From assembly GCA_023392185.1 (NCBI GenBank), contig JAEVZP010000133.1, forward strand, positions 1 through 15,750: DNA of 15,750 nt, given 5' to 3'. This document shows, piece by piece, positions 6,581 to 13,667 of this stretch; position 1 is the first letter of the stretch, and every line of letters begins with the position of its first letter. Under the pieces are notes generated by a model, which was not told where the DNA came from, searched no databases, and saw nothing but the letters and a program-made list of their open reading frames with translations. The DNA comes from Bacteroidota bacterium (GTDB lineage: Bacteria > Bacteroidota > Bacteroidia > Chitinophagales > Chitinophagaceae). The position numbers and the translations under genes were made by a program.

Positions 6581-7234
6581 ATGTCTGTTGTGAGCACTGT
6601 TCCTTCTTCCCCTTCGCCGAAGCGAAAAATCCACCCTCAAAAATTTGTGCTGTGGATCGCCATGGCATCCATCGTTATGATGTTTGCCGGCCTGACCAGC
6701 GGCTATATCGTGCGGCAGGCCCAGGGGGAGTGGCGTTATTTTCAGATGCCGTCCGTTTTCTGGGTTTCTACAGCCTTGATACTAGTGTCGAGCCTGACAA
6801 TCCACCTGGCGCTGCGGGCTTTTAAAACCCGGCAGATGCCGCGCTACCGGATGCTGGTAGGCATCACGCTTGTGCTGGGTCTTGCCTTTGGCGCTTGCCA
6901 GTTCATCGGTTTTCAGGAGCTTTATGCGGTGAAACAACCCGTGGTGATGAGCGACTCCGGCAACCCCGAGGTGGCGGCGGTGCGCAGCAATCTGCCGGAC
7001 CGGGCGGTGCGGGTAGACGGCAATCCAAGCGAGTCTTTTCTGTTTATCATCGCCGGATTGCACCTGGTGCATATCCTGGGTGGGATTGTGGCGCTGGCTT
7101 TCGTAGTTTTGCGCTCCTGGAGCCGTCGGAAAAAGGTGTATTCAGCTACTGGCCTGGAAATTGCAGCCCAGTACTGGCACTTTGTGGATCTGTTATGGAT
7201 ATATTTATTTGTCTTTTTGTTAGCAAATCAGTGA
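6581..7234 (+). CDS. Cytochrome c oxidase subunit III-like protein (first copy)
   Basis: This 217-aa member of the heme-copper oxidase subunit III family is a membrane subunit of the terminal oxidase. It shows about five TM segments (22-44, 57-78, 92-112, 152-177, 196-214). Family blocks include FAGLTSGYIVRQ (35-46), a Gln/Glu pair in CQFIGFQELY (106-115), FIIAGLHLVHILGGIVAL (155-172) and the signature YWHFVDLLWIYLF (198-210). It is shorter and more divergent than the next gene, as is usual for the first of two subunit III genes in Bacteroidota operons. The ATG at 6581 is chosen over a GTG at 6578. A stretch at about 120-150 (VVMSDSGNPEVAAVRSNLPD) forms a polar loop. A terminator-like hairpin follows at 7256-7287. 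Confidence 0.88.
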   Translation: MSVVSTVPSSPSPKRKIHPQKFVLWIAMASIVMMFAGLTSGYIVRQAQGEWRYFQMPSVFWVSTALILVSSLTIHLALRAFKTRQMPRYRMLVGITLVLGLAFGACQFIGFQELYAVKQPVVMSDSGNPEVAAVRSNLPDRAVRVDGNPSESFLFIIAGLHLVHILGGIVALAFVVLRSWSRRKKVYSATGLEIAAQYWHFVDLLWIYLFVFLLANQ

Positions 7235-7255
7235 TTTTTTAAGAAAATTTGCAGC

Positions 7256-7287
7256 CGCGTAGCAGAACCGCTGCGCGCTGTTTTTTT
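7256..7287 (+). terminator. Hairpin plus T7 between the two subunit III genes
   Basis: CGCGTAGC (7256-7263) pairs with GCTGCGCG (7270-7277), with one G-U pair, around the loop AGAACC. CTG and seven T (7281-7287) follow. This has the shape of an intrinsic terminator. It ends 8 nt before the ATG of the next oxidase gene, so it probably attenuates or marks RNA processing rather than ending the operon fully. Confidence 0.6.
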
Positions 7288-7295
7288 ACAATCGC

Positions 7296-8057
7296 ATGGC
7301 ACAAGCAACAGCAGTTAACCTCTCCGAAACCACCGCGAAGCCCAAAGCATGGGGCGGCGGACGTTCGCCGTTTAACATCAGTTACGGAAAAATCATGATG
7401 TGGTTTTTCCTCCTCTCTGATGCGTTTACCTTCGGCGCCTTCCTGATTTCCTACGGGACGAAACGCTACTTCTCTGCCGTCTGGCCGGATCCGAACCACG
7501 TGTTCCACTCGTTTCCGTTCTTCCCGGCCGACGCACAGCTGCCCCTGCTGTTTGTGTCGCTGATGACCTTCATCCTTATCCTGTCATCGGTAACGATGGT
7601 GCTGGCTGTACACGCCGGTCACTATGGCGACCGCAAGGGTGTGGTAAAGTGGCTCCTGTGGACCATCATCGGCGGCTTGTGCTTCCTGGCCTGTCAGGCC
7701 TGGGAGTGGACGCATATGGGCCTTGCCAACGGCGGCCTTATGGGTGCTTTCGACGATCCGGCTACGCCGCTGAGCAAAATAGAGCACTTCTTCGCCCCGG
7801 CCTCCAACATTGCTGCGCAGCCCCGCGAAGCACTGGAAGCGGCCAACAACTTCTTTAACTACTTCTTCGGCATCACCGGCTTCCATGGTTTCCACGTGTC
7901 CGTGGGCGTGGCCCTGCTGATTATGGTGTTCCTCAATGCCGTAAACGGTACCTACGAGCGCCGCGGCCACTACGAGATGGTTGAAAAAATCGGTCTGTAC
8001 TGGCACTTTGTAGATCTGGTATGGGTGTTTGTATTTACCGCCTTCTACCTGCTCTAA
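7296..8057 (+). CDS. ctaE: Cytochrome c oxidase subunit III
   Basis: This 253-aa protein is the clearer subunit III of the caa3-type oxidase. Diagnostic blocks are WFFLLSDAFTFGAFLISY (36-53), CQAWEWTHMGL (133-143, with the conserved Glu137), FFGITGFHGFHVSVGVALLI (190-209, with His197 and His200) and GLYWHFVDLVWVFVFTAFYLL at the C-terminus. It has seven likely TM segments. A loop of about 35 residues (144-185) containing GLMGAFDDPATPLSKIEHFF separates the EWTH helix from the HGFH helix. The ATG at 7296 follows a T-rich leader with no clear Shine-Dalgarno sequence. Subunits I and II, the catalytic core, are not in this window. Confidence 0.95.
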   Translation: MAQATAVNLSETTAKPKAWGGGRSPFNISYGKIMMWFFLLSDAFTFGAFLISYGTKRYFSAVWPDPNHVFHSFPFFPADAQLPLLFVSLMTFILILSSVTMVLAVHAGHYGDRKGVVKWLLWTIIGGLCFLACQAWEWTHMGLANGGLMGAFDDPATPLSKIEHFFAPASNIAAQPREALEAANNFFNYFFGITGFHGFHVSVGVALLIMVFLNAVNGTYERRGHYEMVEKIGLYWHFVDLVWVFVFTAFYLL

Positions 8058-8105
8058 GGTTTTCTCTTTTCTCTTAACTCCTAGTATTTCCCGGTTTTTT
8101 CTATC

Positions 8106-8606
8106 ATGCAAAATCCGCATACCGATACCGCAGTAACGCTCTACGAAGGCGATCAGTCCAAGCTTTATTCCGGCGTGATGGCCCATCACGACCCGAGTGA
8201 ACTGAAAGGAGAAGCCAGCCGCAAACAAGTCAGCCGCATCTGGAAGATTACCCTCCTGCTGGCCATCGTTACCATTCTGGAAGTAAGCCTCGGCCTTTAT
8301 GGTCACTATCAGGGCGTGCACGTAGGCGTTCGCAACTTCTTCTTTATCATCATGACCATCGTGAAAGCCTTTTACATCGTAAAAGTGTTTATGCACCTGG
8401 GTGATGAGTTCAAGAATTTCGTAACCCTGGTCCTCATCCCGCTGATTCTCTTTGTTTGGTTTATCATTGCATTTCTGGCAGACGGCGCCTTCTGGCTCCG
8501 GATGAACCAAACCGATCCCACCCGCTTCGAAAGCAAAACCGAGCGTCAGGTAGCGCCTGATCAGTCGCCGAAAGCGGCTCCCTCTACTGCACCCGCGTTA
8601 CAATAA
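8106..8606 (+). CDS. ctaF: Cytochrome c oxidase subunit IV (caa3/CyoD-like)
   Basis: This 166-aa prokaryotic COX4/CyoD-type protein is a small membrane subunit that stabilises the oxidase. Three TM segments lie at about 47-66 (ITLLLAIVTILEVSLGLYGH), 77-97 (NFFFIIMTIVKAFYIVKVFMHL) and 105-126. The block IVKAFYIVKVFMHLGDE (85-101) is the usual signature. Unusually for the family, which is often near 100 aa, it has a soluble N-terminal extension of about 45 residues (His-rich AHHDP at 26-30) and a Pro/Ala/Ser-rich tail. Both extensions are common in Bacteroidota. It lies 48 bp after ctaE and 21 bp before the sco gene, so it is clearly in the same operon. Confidence 0.9.
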   Translation: MQNPHTDTAVTLYEGDQSKLYSGVMAHHDPSELKGEASRKQVSRIWKITLLLAIVTILEVSLGLYGHYQGVHVGVRNFFFIIMTIVKAFYIVKVFMHLGDEFKNFVTLVLIPLILFVWFIIAFLADGAFWLRMNQTDPTRFESKTERQVAPDQSPKAAPSTAPALQ

Positions 8607-8627
8607 GTTCAAAAACTCTCTTTCAAA

Positions 8628-9320
8628 ATGGCCCTCAAACGGTCCAATAAAAAGTTTATCCTGGGAATAGCGGTAGCATCATTGCTACCGCTTTCCTTTT
8701 TTGTCCTTGCCAAGGTCTTAAACAAAGATCAGATCCACATGCCGGGCCACTACGGCGTCGAGCAGGTCGTGGCCCCCGGCGATACCGTCTGGCGGAAAGT
8801 GGGCGATTTCACCGGCATCAACCAGACCGGACAAAAAATTTCCATTAATCAAGACCTTTCCGGAAAAGTCGTTGCGGTGAATGCCTTTTTTGCTACCTGC
8901 ACCGATGTGTGTCCGGAGCTGAGCGGCAACCTGGCGCTACTCCAAAAGGCCTTCCGGCGGACAGCCCTGCGTTCCAACGACACCATGGTTCAGCTCGTTT
9001 CGATCTCGACCATGCCAGATCGCGACTCGGTTCCGGTATTGTGGGATTACGCAGCCCGCTATAAGGCCAACCCCGACCGATGGTGGTTTGTGCGGGGCGA
9101 TGCGGCGGCAACCAACCACTACCTTCGTGAGGAACTAAAGCTATCGGGTGGCGACGGCAGCGCTGGGGCAGATGCCCTGATGCACAGCCAGACGATTGTG
9201 CTCCTGGACAAGCACCGCAACATCCGGGGGTATTATGACGGGCTGGACCCGGCCCAGATAAAGAGATGTGCAGATGACATTGTGCTGCTGGCGCTCGAAA
9301 AAGAACGGCGTAAACACTAG
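8628..9320 (+). CDS. sco: Sco1/SenC copper chaperone
   Basis: This 230-aa thioredoxin-fold protein delivers copper to the CuA site of oxidase subunit II. An N-terminal membrane anchor spans about 10-30 (FILGIAVASLLPLSFFVLAKV). The copper ligands are visible: Cys91 and Cys95 in FFATCTDVCPELSGN, and His186 in DALMHSQTIVLLD. The DxxG-type tail RGYYDGLDPAQI (200-211) and the block VQLVSISTMPDRDSVPVL (121-138) are typical. The periplasmic domain faces out. It lies 21 bp after the subunit IV gene. The last 53 bp of its frame overlap the start of the next gene in another reading frame, so the two are likely translationally coupled. Confidence 0.95.
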   Translation: MALKRSNKKFILGIAVASLLPLSFFVLAKVLNKDQIHMPGHYGVEQVVAPGDTVWRKVGDFTGINQTGQKISINQDLSGKVVAVNAFFATCTDVCPELSGNLALLQKAFRRTALRSNDTMVQLVSISTMPDRDSVPVLWDYAARYKANPDRWWFVRGDAAATNHYLREELKLSGGDGSAGADALMHSQTIVLLDKHRNIRGYYDGLDPAQIKRCADDIVLLALEKERRKH

Positions 9321-10161
9321 TATTTTCCTGCTTTTGCTTTTCTCCGGCTTGCCTGGTGCCTGCCGGTCAGCCAACATGACAGACTCAAAACACCTTATTT
9401 CCGGAAAAATAACCCGAAATGTCTCCTATGGCAGTCTTACCCGGCAGCTCATGGACGTGGCCATTCCCCCGGATGCGGGCGCGCATACCCCCTGGGTGCT
9501 GGTGGTGCACGGCGGCAGCTGGAAGTATGGAAGCAAAAGCTGGATGGGCGGCATCCAGAAAATGCTCTACCGCAACGGTATTGCTTCGGCAAATATGAAT
9601 TACCGGCTGGCCAGCGCGCAAATCACCTATCGCGAACAGCTCGAAGACGTAGCCCGGGCCGCTGCACAGATGAAAAGCATTATGGCACACTTCGGCAATA
9701 CCGGTACATACTTTTTGCTGGGCGAAAGCGCAGGCGGACACCTGTCGATGCTTTATGGCTACCGGCACCCGGAAGCCGTGGCCGGACTGATTTCCCTCAG
9801 CGGACCTACTGATTTTTATACCGAAACGTACCGAAAAAACCGTTTTTTCAAAACCGCGCGCACCACAATCGAAGCCATTACCGGCGGCAGCTATGACGTT
9901 GCCGGCGATGCCTCCATTTTTGAAGAAGCCAGTCCACTGACCCATATCACACCCGTGCCAACCCTGATCTTTCAAGGTACGCGTGACCGTGTCGTAGACG
10001 TTTCGCAGGCCCTCACGCTGGCCGATGCGCTAAAGCAAAAAGGCTATCCGCATAAGCTGGTTTTGATGGAAGGTGCCGGGCATGTGCCCCGCCTTTTGCC
10101 CTGGAAGCGCCCGGCGATCTACCGCGAAATACTGTCGTGGATCACCCAAAACGCGCCCTGA
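9268..10161 (+). CDS. Secreted alpha/beta hydrolase (esterase/lipase, Aes/BD-FAE type)
   Basis: This 297-aa serine hydrolase of COG0657/BD-FAE type probably acts on a short ester outside the cytoplasm; the substrate is unknown. The oxyanion-hole motif is HGGSWKYG (81-88), the nucleophile elbow is GESAG (152-156, Ser154), and the other triad residues are Asp240 (GTRDRVVD) and His272 (GAGHVPR). Residues 10-35 look like a signal peptide (SKKN, then SIFLLLLFSG, then LPGAC with Cys32), possibly a loose lipobox. Keeping it requires the ATG at 9268 or 9274, inside the end of sco; the alternative ATG at 9376 would give a cytoplasmic protein. The gene sits between sco and DUF420, genes otherwise devoted to oxidase assembly. 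I know of no oxidase role for this family. Confidence 0.85.
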   Translation: MQMTLCCWRSKKNGVNTSIFLLLLFSGLPGACRSANMTDSKHLISGKITRNVSYGSLTRQLMDVAIPPDAGAHTPWVLVVHGGSWKYGSKSWMGGIQKMLYRNGIASANMNYRLASAQITYREQLEDVARAAAQMKSIMAHFGNTGTYFLLGESAGGHLSMLYGYRHPEAVAGLISLSGPTDFYTETYRKNRFFKTARTTIEAITGGSYDVAGDASIFEEASPLTHITPVPTLIFQGTRDRVVDVSQALTLADALKQKGYPHKLVLMEGAGHVPRLLPWKRPAIYREILSWITQNAP

Positions 10162-10201
10162 TCTCTTCTCTTTGTTTTTCCTTTAAAAGAAATTCAATCC
10201 T

Positions 10202-10801
10202 GTGTTTCCCAATCCTGTTCTGCCTAAATCCGACCGCAACGCGCGCATCCTGATCTTCACGGTGTCTCTTGTGGTATTCGTAGCCGTAGTTGCCCTGTCC
10301 AAAATCCAACTCGACGTATCGCTTGGTTTCGACATCCACATCTTTGCTCTCATCAATGCGGGGATCAACAGCCTTGTTTCGGTGCTGTTGATTGCCGGGC
10401 TGATCACCGCCAAAAACCGAAATTATGTCGCTCATAAAAAGGTGATGCTGGCGGCAATCGGGCTTTCGATTTTGTTTCTGGTTTCCTATATCGCGCATCA
10501 CCTGCTCGCCGGCGACACCCGTTTTGGCGACCGCAATCTCGATGGCATTGTGGACGCAGCTGAGCTCGCGGCCGTGGGCAACCTGCGGTTGGTGTATTTT
10601 ATCCTGCTGATCACCCACATTATTCTGGCGGCTGTCATCCTTCCTTTTATCCTTTTCACTGCCTACCGCGCGCTGACGGGCGAGTATGAAAAGCACCGCA
10701 AGCTGGCCCGCTACACCTGGCCCCTGTGGCTGTATGTAAGCATCAGCGGACCTGTCATCTACCTGATGATCAGCCCGTACTACACCCCGGTAGGGGTATA
10801 A
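10202..10801 (+). CDS. DUF420 membrane protein (CtaM/YozB-like oxidase assembly factor)
   Basis: This 199-aa DUF420 protein has five likely TM segments (15-34, 46-69, 80-104, 128-156, 172-191). The family includes Bacillus YozB and Staphylococcus CtaM, the latter needed for aa3-type oxidase function. Conserved His positions include His46, His78, His99, His100 and His139. Supporting blocks are INAGINSLVSVLLIAGLI, HKKVMLAAIGLSILFLVSYI and YEKHRKLARYTWPLWLYVSISG. The start is GTG at 10202: the frame is closed upstream by a TAA at 10184-10186 and no ATG is available. Residues 104-126 contain DRNLDGIVDAAE (110-121), a near-perfect EF-hand loop with Asp1, Asn3, Asp5, Gly6 and Glu12, between TM3 and TM4. 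It is the last gene of the oxidase run. Confidence 0.9.
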   Translation: MFPNPVLPKSDRNARILIFTVSLVVFVAVVALSKIQLDVSLGFDIHIFALINAGINSLVSVLLIAGLITAKNRNYVAHKKVMLAAIGLSILFLVSYIAHHLLAGDTRFGDRNLDGIVDAAELAAVGNLRLVYFILLITHIILAAVILPFILFTAYRALTGEYEKHRKLARYTWPLWLYVSISGPVIYLMISPYYTPVGV

Positions 10802-10803
10802 AA

Positions 10804-10834
10804 TTTCCGGAAATTGAGGCTCCATTTCCGGAAA
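10804..10834 (+). terminator. Paired TTTCCGGAAA palindromes after the DUF420 gene
   Basis: TTTCCGGAAA at 10804-10813 is followed by TTTCCGGAAAA starting at 10825. Each is palindromic, and together they form a stem of about 11 bp around the loop TTGAGGCTCC-like spacer. It begins 3 nt after the TAA and may be the 3' end of the oxidase operon. There is no long T-run, so a terminator role is tentative. Confidence 0.4.
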
Positions 10835-10924
10835 ATCACTTCCTGCCAGGCCTTCCCCGATCCTGCTGGATGCTGCTTTTCAGGCGCATCTTTTCGGACT
10901 GTCGCACTCCTGTAAGCAAAAATG

Positions 10925-10971
10925 AAAGTCCATACCTGTCAGGTTTCCAAAACCTGACAGGTATGGACTTT
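10925..10971. repeat. 22-bp perfect hairpin repeat between convergent genes
   Basis: The arms at 10925-10946 and 10950-10971 are perfectly complementary over 22 bp with a 3-nt loop (CCA). The core words are CCTGTCAGGTTT and AAACCTGACAGG. It lies 13 bp beyond the stop of the minus-strand patatin gene and 123 bp after DUF420, so it probably acts as a bidirectional terminator. A TTCCGGAA word follows immediately (10971-10978). A second hairpin of the same design lies at 15521-15553. Confidence 0.75.
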
Positions 10972-10983
10972 TCCGGAAAACGG

Positions 10984-13248
10984 CTAATAATAAAACGGAA
11001 TTCCCAGATTCACATACGTCAGCACTTTGCTGTCCTGATCGCGGTAGGCCAGGCTCACTTCAATGGGCCCGATCGTGGAGTTGTAAGCCAGCGTCAGCGC
11101 ATGCCCGGTCAAATAGTGGCTTAGATCCAGTCCTTTGGACCCGGAGAGAAAATCATATACGGCGCCGTTGGTGCGTAGCAGGGCATAAAAATCTTTCGCA
11201 AAATTGTAGCGCAGTCCCAGCGAAAGGGCCACCACCGCCGGGGTGTTCACCGTGCCTTCTTCGGCGCCGGCAAATAAAATCTGATTGCGCATCGTACGGG
11301 TCAGTCCGCCCAGCTGAAAATCATTGACCAGGCTCCGCTGCCTGTGGAAATGAATGCCGGACTGCAGTTGCCCCTGTGCCACCAGCCTTGGCCGGATGCG
11401 TTGGTAGGCCTCGGCATTCAGGAAAAGGCGGGGATAGCCGCTGGTTTCGGCATAGGCGCTGCTGTCGGGCGAGGCCGGGGCGGGGCTGTCAAACGACTCG
11501 TAGCGAACCCGCGGCGACTGCGCCAACACCTGCGCGCCTTCTGCAAAAAGCCGCACCCCGCTGTTGGGATAATGGAACTGGTCGAGCGTATTGACCTGGG
11601 CCTGCCCGAAAAGCGAGAAAAAAGCATTTTTGCCCCGGATGTCGGCAGGGGTTTGTACCAATGGCTTAAAGGCTATGTGCTCGTAGCGCCCGCCGATTCC
11701 ATAAGCCAGATTGCGGTTGCCGGTATACATTGCCTTGGTTTCGCCCAGAAAATAGACCTGCCGGTATTGGCCGTCGCGCCTCAGGTTGGTAAATGTGTTT
11801 GTCTTATAGCTTTCAAACTGGGCCTTGGTAAAAAGCCCGACGTTTTGGATGTACGAATAATATTGGGCGTGCTCTGCTTTGGCCCGCATGTTTTCGCCGA
11901 GATTCAGCGTCAGGCTGCTTTTGGAATACGGAAACAGCACATTGCGCCCGGTCAGGTTCACGAGCAGGCTGATGCCGGCAAAAGAGTTGTAGTTGAGGCC
12001 CAGCTGCGTGTGCGAGCTGGGATTTTCGATCAGGTCGAAAACGATTTCCCGGCTGCCGGTGTCTCCTGCTGCCGGTTGCAAGGAATAGTAGATACTTTGG
12101 TAGGAGCGCGACCCGGCCGCCTGCCGGACCAGCGCGCCCAGGGAGCTGTCGGTATAGTATCGATCCGGTGCAAAGCCCGAATTGTTCCGGAATTCCGGAA
12201 TCGTGGTTCTATCGAGGCCCTTAACTTCAATACCGGAGATGTACACCGAGTCTTGGGCCGGCATCGGCCGCTCGTAGGCCAGGGGCTGCGCGCCCCAGCG
12301 GCGGTTGATCGAGTCGGCGAGGCTTTTGATTTGTGCGAAGCGGCGCGCGCCCTCTGCATTTCCGGAATCTATAATCGCAGCCGCATCGCCAAAGGAACTG
12401 TTGGAAAAACGATCAATAGGCTGCTGAATAAAAATATCGCATAAGGGCACCTGCTTTTTATAATCTTCCGACTCTTTCAGAAAAGCCAGCTGAAACAAAA
12501 CATCCACCAGCGATTTGAGCTCCTCCTCTGTGGCCAGCCCGCCGGAAACCGTGCTGCCAATCACAAAACCGGCACCCATTTTCCGGACATCCTCCACCGG
12601 AAAATTGCGGATAATGCTGCCGTCTACCAGCCGCCGGCCATTGAGCTCCACCGCCGTAAAAACTGTTGGAATGGCCATAGAAGCACGCACTGCCATAGCC
12701 AGATTTCCGGAATCGAGCACCACACCTTTGCCTTTTACAATGTCGGTTGCAATACATTTAAAAGGAATCGGAAACTGGCTGAAATCGGGTTGGTCCTGTG
12801 CGGGAAAATAAATTTCGGCCAGCTTCAGCCACAACTCCTGCCCGGCGAGCAGCCCCACCGGCAGTTGCGGACGGCCTTCTTTAAAAGCAAACTCCAGGGG
12901 ATATCGGCCATAATCTTCTTTCTCAGCCATAGGCAGGTTGCGCAGCGCCACCTGGTTGCTGAGCAGCAGGTCCCAGTCGATATCCCGGGCAATGGCCTCA
13001 ATCTCTTTGCCGCTGTAACCAATGGCATACATCGCGCCTACCACTGCACCCATACTCGTCCCGGTCAGATAATCCACTTTCAAACCCGCCGAATCAATGG
13101 CTTTCAGCAGCCCGATGTGGGCCAGGCCTTTGGCGCCGCCGCCGCTCAGCGTCAGGCCAATTTTGGGGCGGCCCGGCGATTGCGAAAGCGCGGTGCCGGG
13201 CACAGCCCAGATCAGAAAAGCAAAAAGCAGTGTAAAAAGTGCGCGCAT
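10984..13248 (-). CDS. Patatin-like phospholipase with POTRA and outer-membrane barrel (PlpD-like)
   Basis: This 754-aa protein resembles type Vd autotransporters such as Pseudomonas PlpD (about 730 aa). A signal peptide covers about 1-22 (FTLLFAFLIWAVPGTALSQ). The patatin domain spans about 28-230: glycine-rich oxyanion loop SGGGAKGLAHIGLL (35-48), nucleophile GTSMG (63-67, Ser65) and catalytic Asp209 in VDGSIIRNFP. This Ser/Asp dyad would cleave acyl groups from lipids. A POTRA-like segment lies at about 330-405 (VYISGIEVKGLDRTTIPEF ... REIVFDLIEN). Residues about 410-754 alternate like a 16-strand Bam-type barrel, ending in an aromatic C-terminus (VNLGIPFYY). It is convergent with the oxidase operon and divergent from the small CxxC gene. 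Four TTCCGGAA words fall in it, two in direct tandem (12185-12200). Confidence 0.92.
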   Translation of the reverse strand: MRALFTLLFAFLIWAVPGTALSQSPGRPKIGLTLSGGGAKGLAHIGLLKAIDSAGLKVDYLTGTSMGAVVGAMYAIGYSGKEIEAIARDIDWDLLLSNQVALRNLPMAEKEDYGRYPLEFAFKEGRPQLPVGLLAGQELWLKLAEIYFPAQDQPDFSQFPIPFKCIATDIVKGKGVVLDSGNLAMAVRASMAIPTVFTAVELNGRRLVDGSIIRNFPVEDVRKMGAGFVIGSTVSGGLATEEELKSLVDVLFQLAFLKESEDYKKQVPLCDIFIQQPIDRFSNSSFGDAAAIIDSGNAEGARRFAQIKSLADSINRRWGAQPLAYERPMPAQDSVYISGIEVKGLDRTTIPEFRNNSGFAPDRYYTDSSLGALVRQAAGSRSYQSIYYSLQPAAGDTGSREIVFDLIENPSSHTQLGLNYNSFAGISLLVNLTGRNVLFPYSKSSLTLNLGENMRAKAEHAQYYSYIQNVGLFTKAQFESYKTNTFTNLRRDGQYRQVYFLGETKAMYTGNRNLAYGIGGRYEHIAFKPLVQTPADIRGKNAFFSLFGQAQVNTLDQFHYPNSGVRLFAEGAQVLAQSPRVRYESFDSPAPASPDSSAYAETSGYPRLFLNAEAYQRIRPRLVAQGQLQSGIHFHRQRSLVNDFQLGGLTRTMRNQILFAGAEEGTVNTPAVVALSLGLRYNFAKDFYALLRTNGAVYDFLSGSKGLDLSHYLTGHALTLAYNSTIGPIEVSLAYRDQDSKVLTYVNLGIPFYY

Positions 13249-13382
13249 AAGGAAAAGAGAGGCTTGGTTTCTTCGCTTCGCAAAAGACGTACCGCTGGGC
13301 CGGGCATTATTTTAAAGGGCGTTTACAAGGGACTGGATTAAACCCAACCCGCTTCTGGATTGTTTAGTACCTTTATTCCGCT

Positions 13383-13604
13383 ATGAAAAAAGCGTTTTTT
13401 CTGCTACTGCTCACTTTTGCTTTGGCCCTCGGAAACGAAACATGGGCGCAGGGTTGCAGCGTGTGTACCAAAACAGCCTCTGAGCTGGATTCTAAAAGCG
13501 CCCGGGGGCTTAATGGCGGTATCGTGTATCTGGCTACGCTTCCCCTGCTGGCCATCGCAAGCGTCGGGTTGATCTGGTGGCGACACAACCGGAATGTGGG
13601 GTAG
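13383..13604 (+). CDS. Small exported CxxC membrane protein
   Basis: This 73-aa protein has a signal peptide (KKAFFLLLLTFALALG, cleaved near WAQ, residues 21-23), then GCSVCTKTASELDSKSARGL with Cys25 and Cys28, and one TM segment (47-66, IVYLATLPLLAIASVGLIWW) ending in a basic tail (RHNRN). I recall similar short proteins with a C-x2-C near the mature N-terminus across Bacteroidota, but I know of no assigned function. The CxxC could bind a metal or be redox-active; that is inference. The ATG at 13383 is preceded by TACCTTTA (13368-13375), one mismatch from a -7 box but very close to the start. It is divergent from the patatin gene, 134 bp apart. A GTGGGG/CCCCAC pairing (13596-13626) overlaps the stop codon. 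Confidence 0.75.
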   Translation: MKKAFFLLLLTFALALGNETWAQGCSVCTKTASELDSKSARGLNGGIVYLATLPLLAIASVGLIWWRHNRNVG

Positions 13605-13667
13605 CACGACTACCTGTTTTCCCCACCGCAATTGCTTTCCCATAAACCCAGTGGGCCTTTATTTTCT

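Noticed and set aside
7584..8510. Minus-strand open frame (308 codons)
   Set aside because: Antisense to ctaE and the subunit IV gene and rich in His/Glu/Gln from reading membrane codons backwards.
10726..11124. Plus-strand open frame crossing the DUF420 end and patatin end
   Set aside because: It spans a hairpin repeat and overlaps two real genes, with no protein features.
11344..12444. Long plus-strand open frame (366 codons)
   Set aside because: It lies entirely antisense to the patatin/barrel gene, which has clear motifs and a signal peptide; the antisense frame has none.
13632..13667. TTG start for the DUF2147 protein
   Set aside because: It would place 12 extra residues before an otherwise complete signal peptide.
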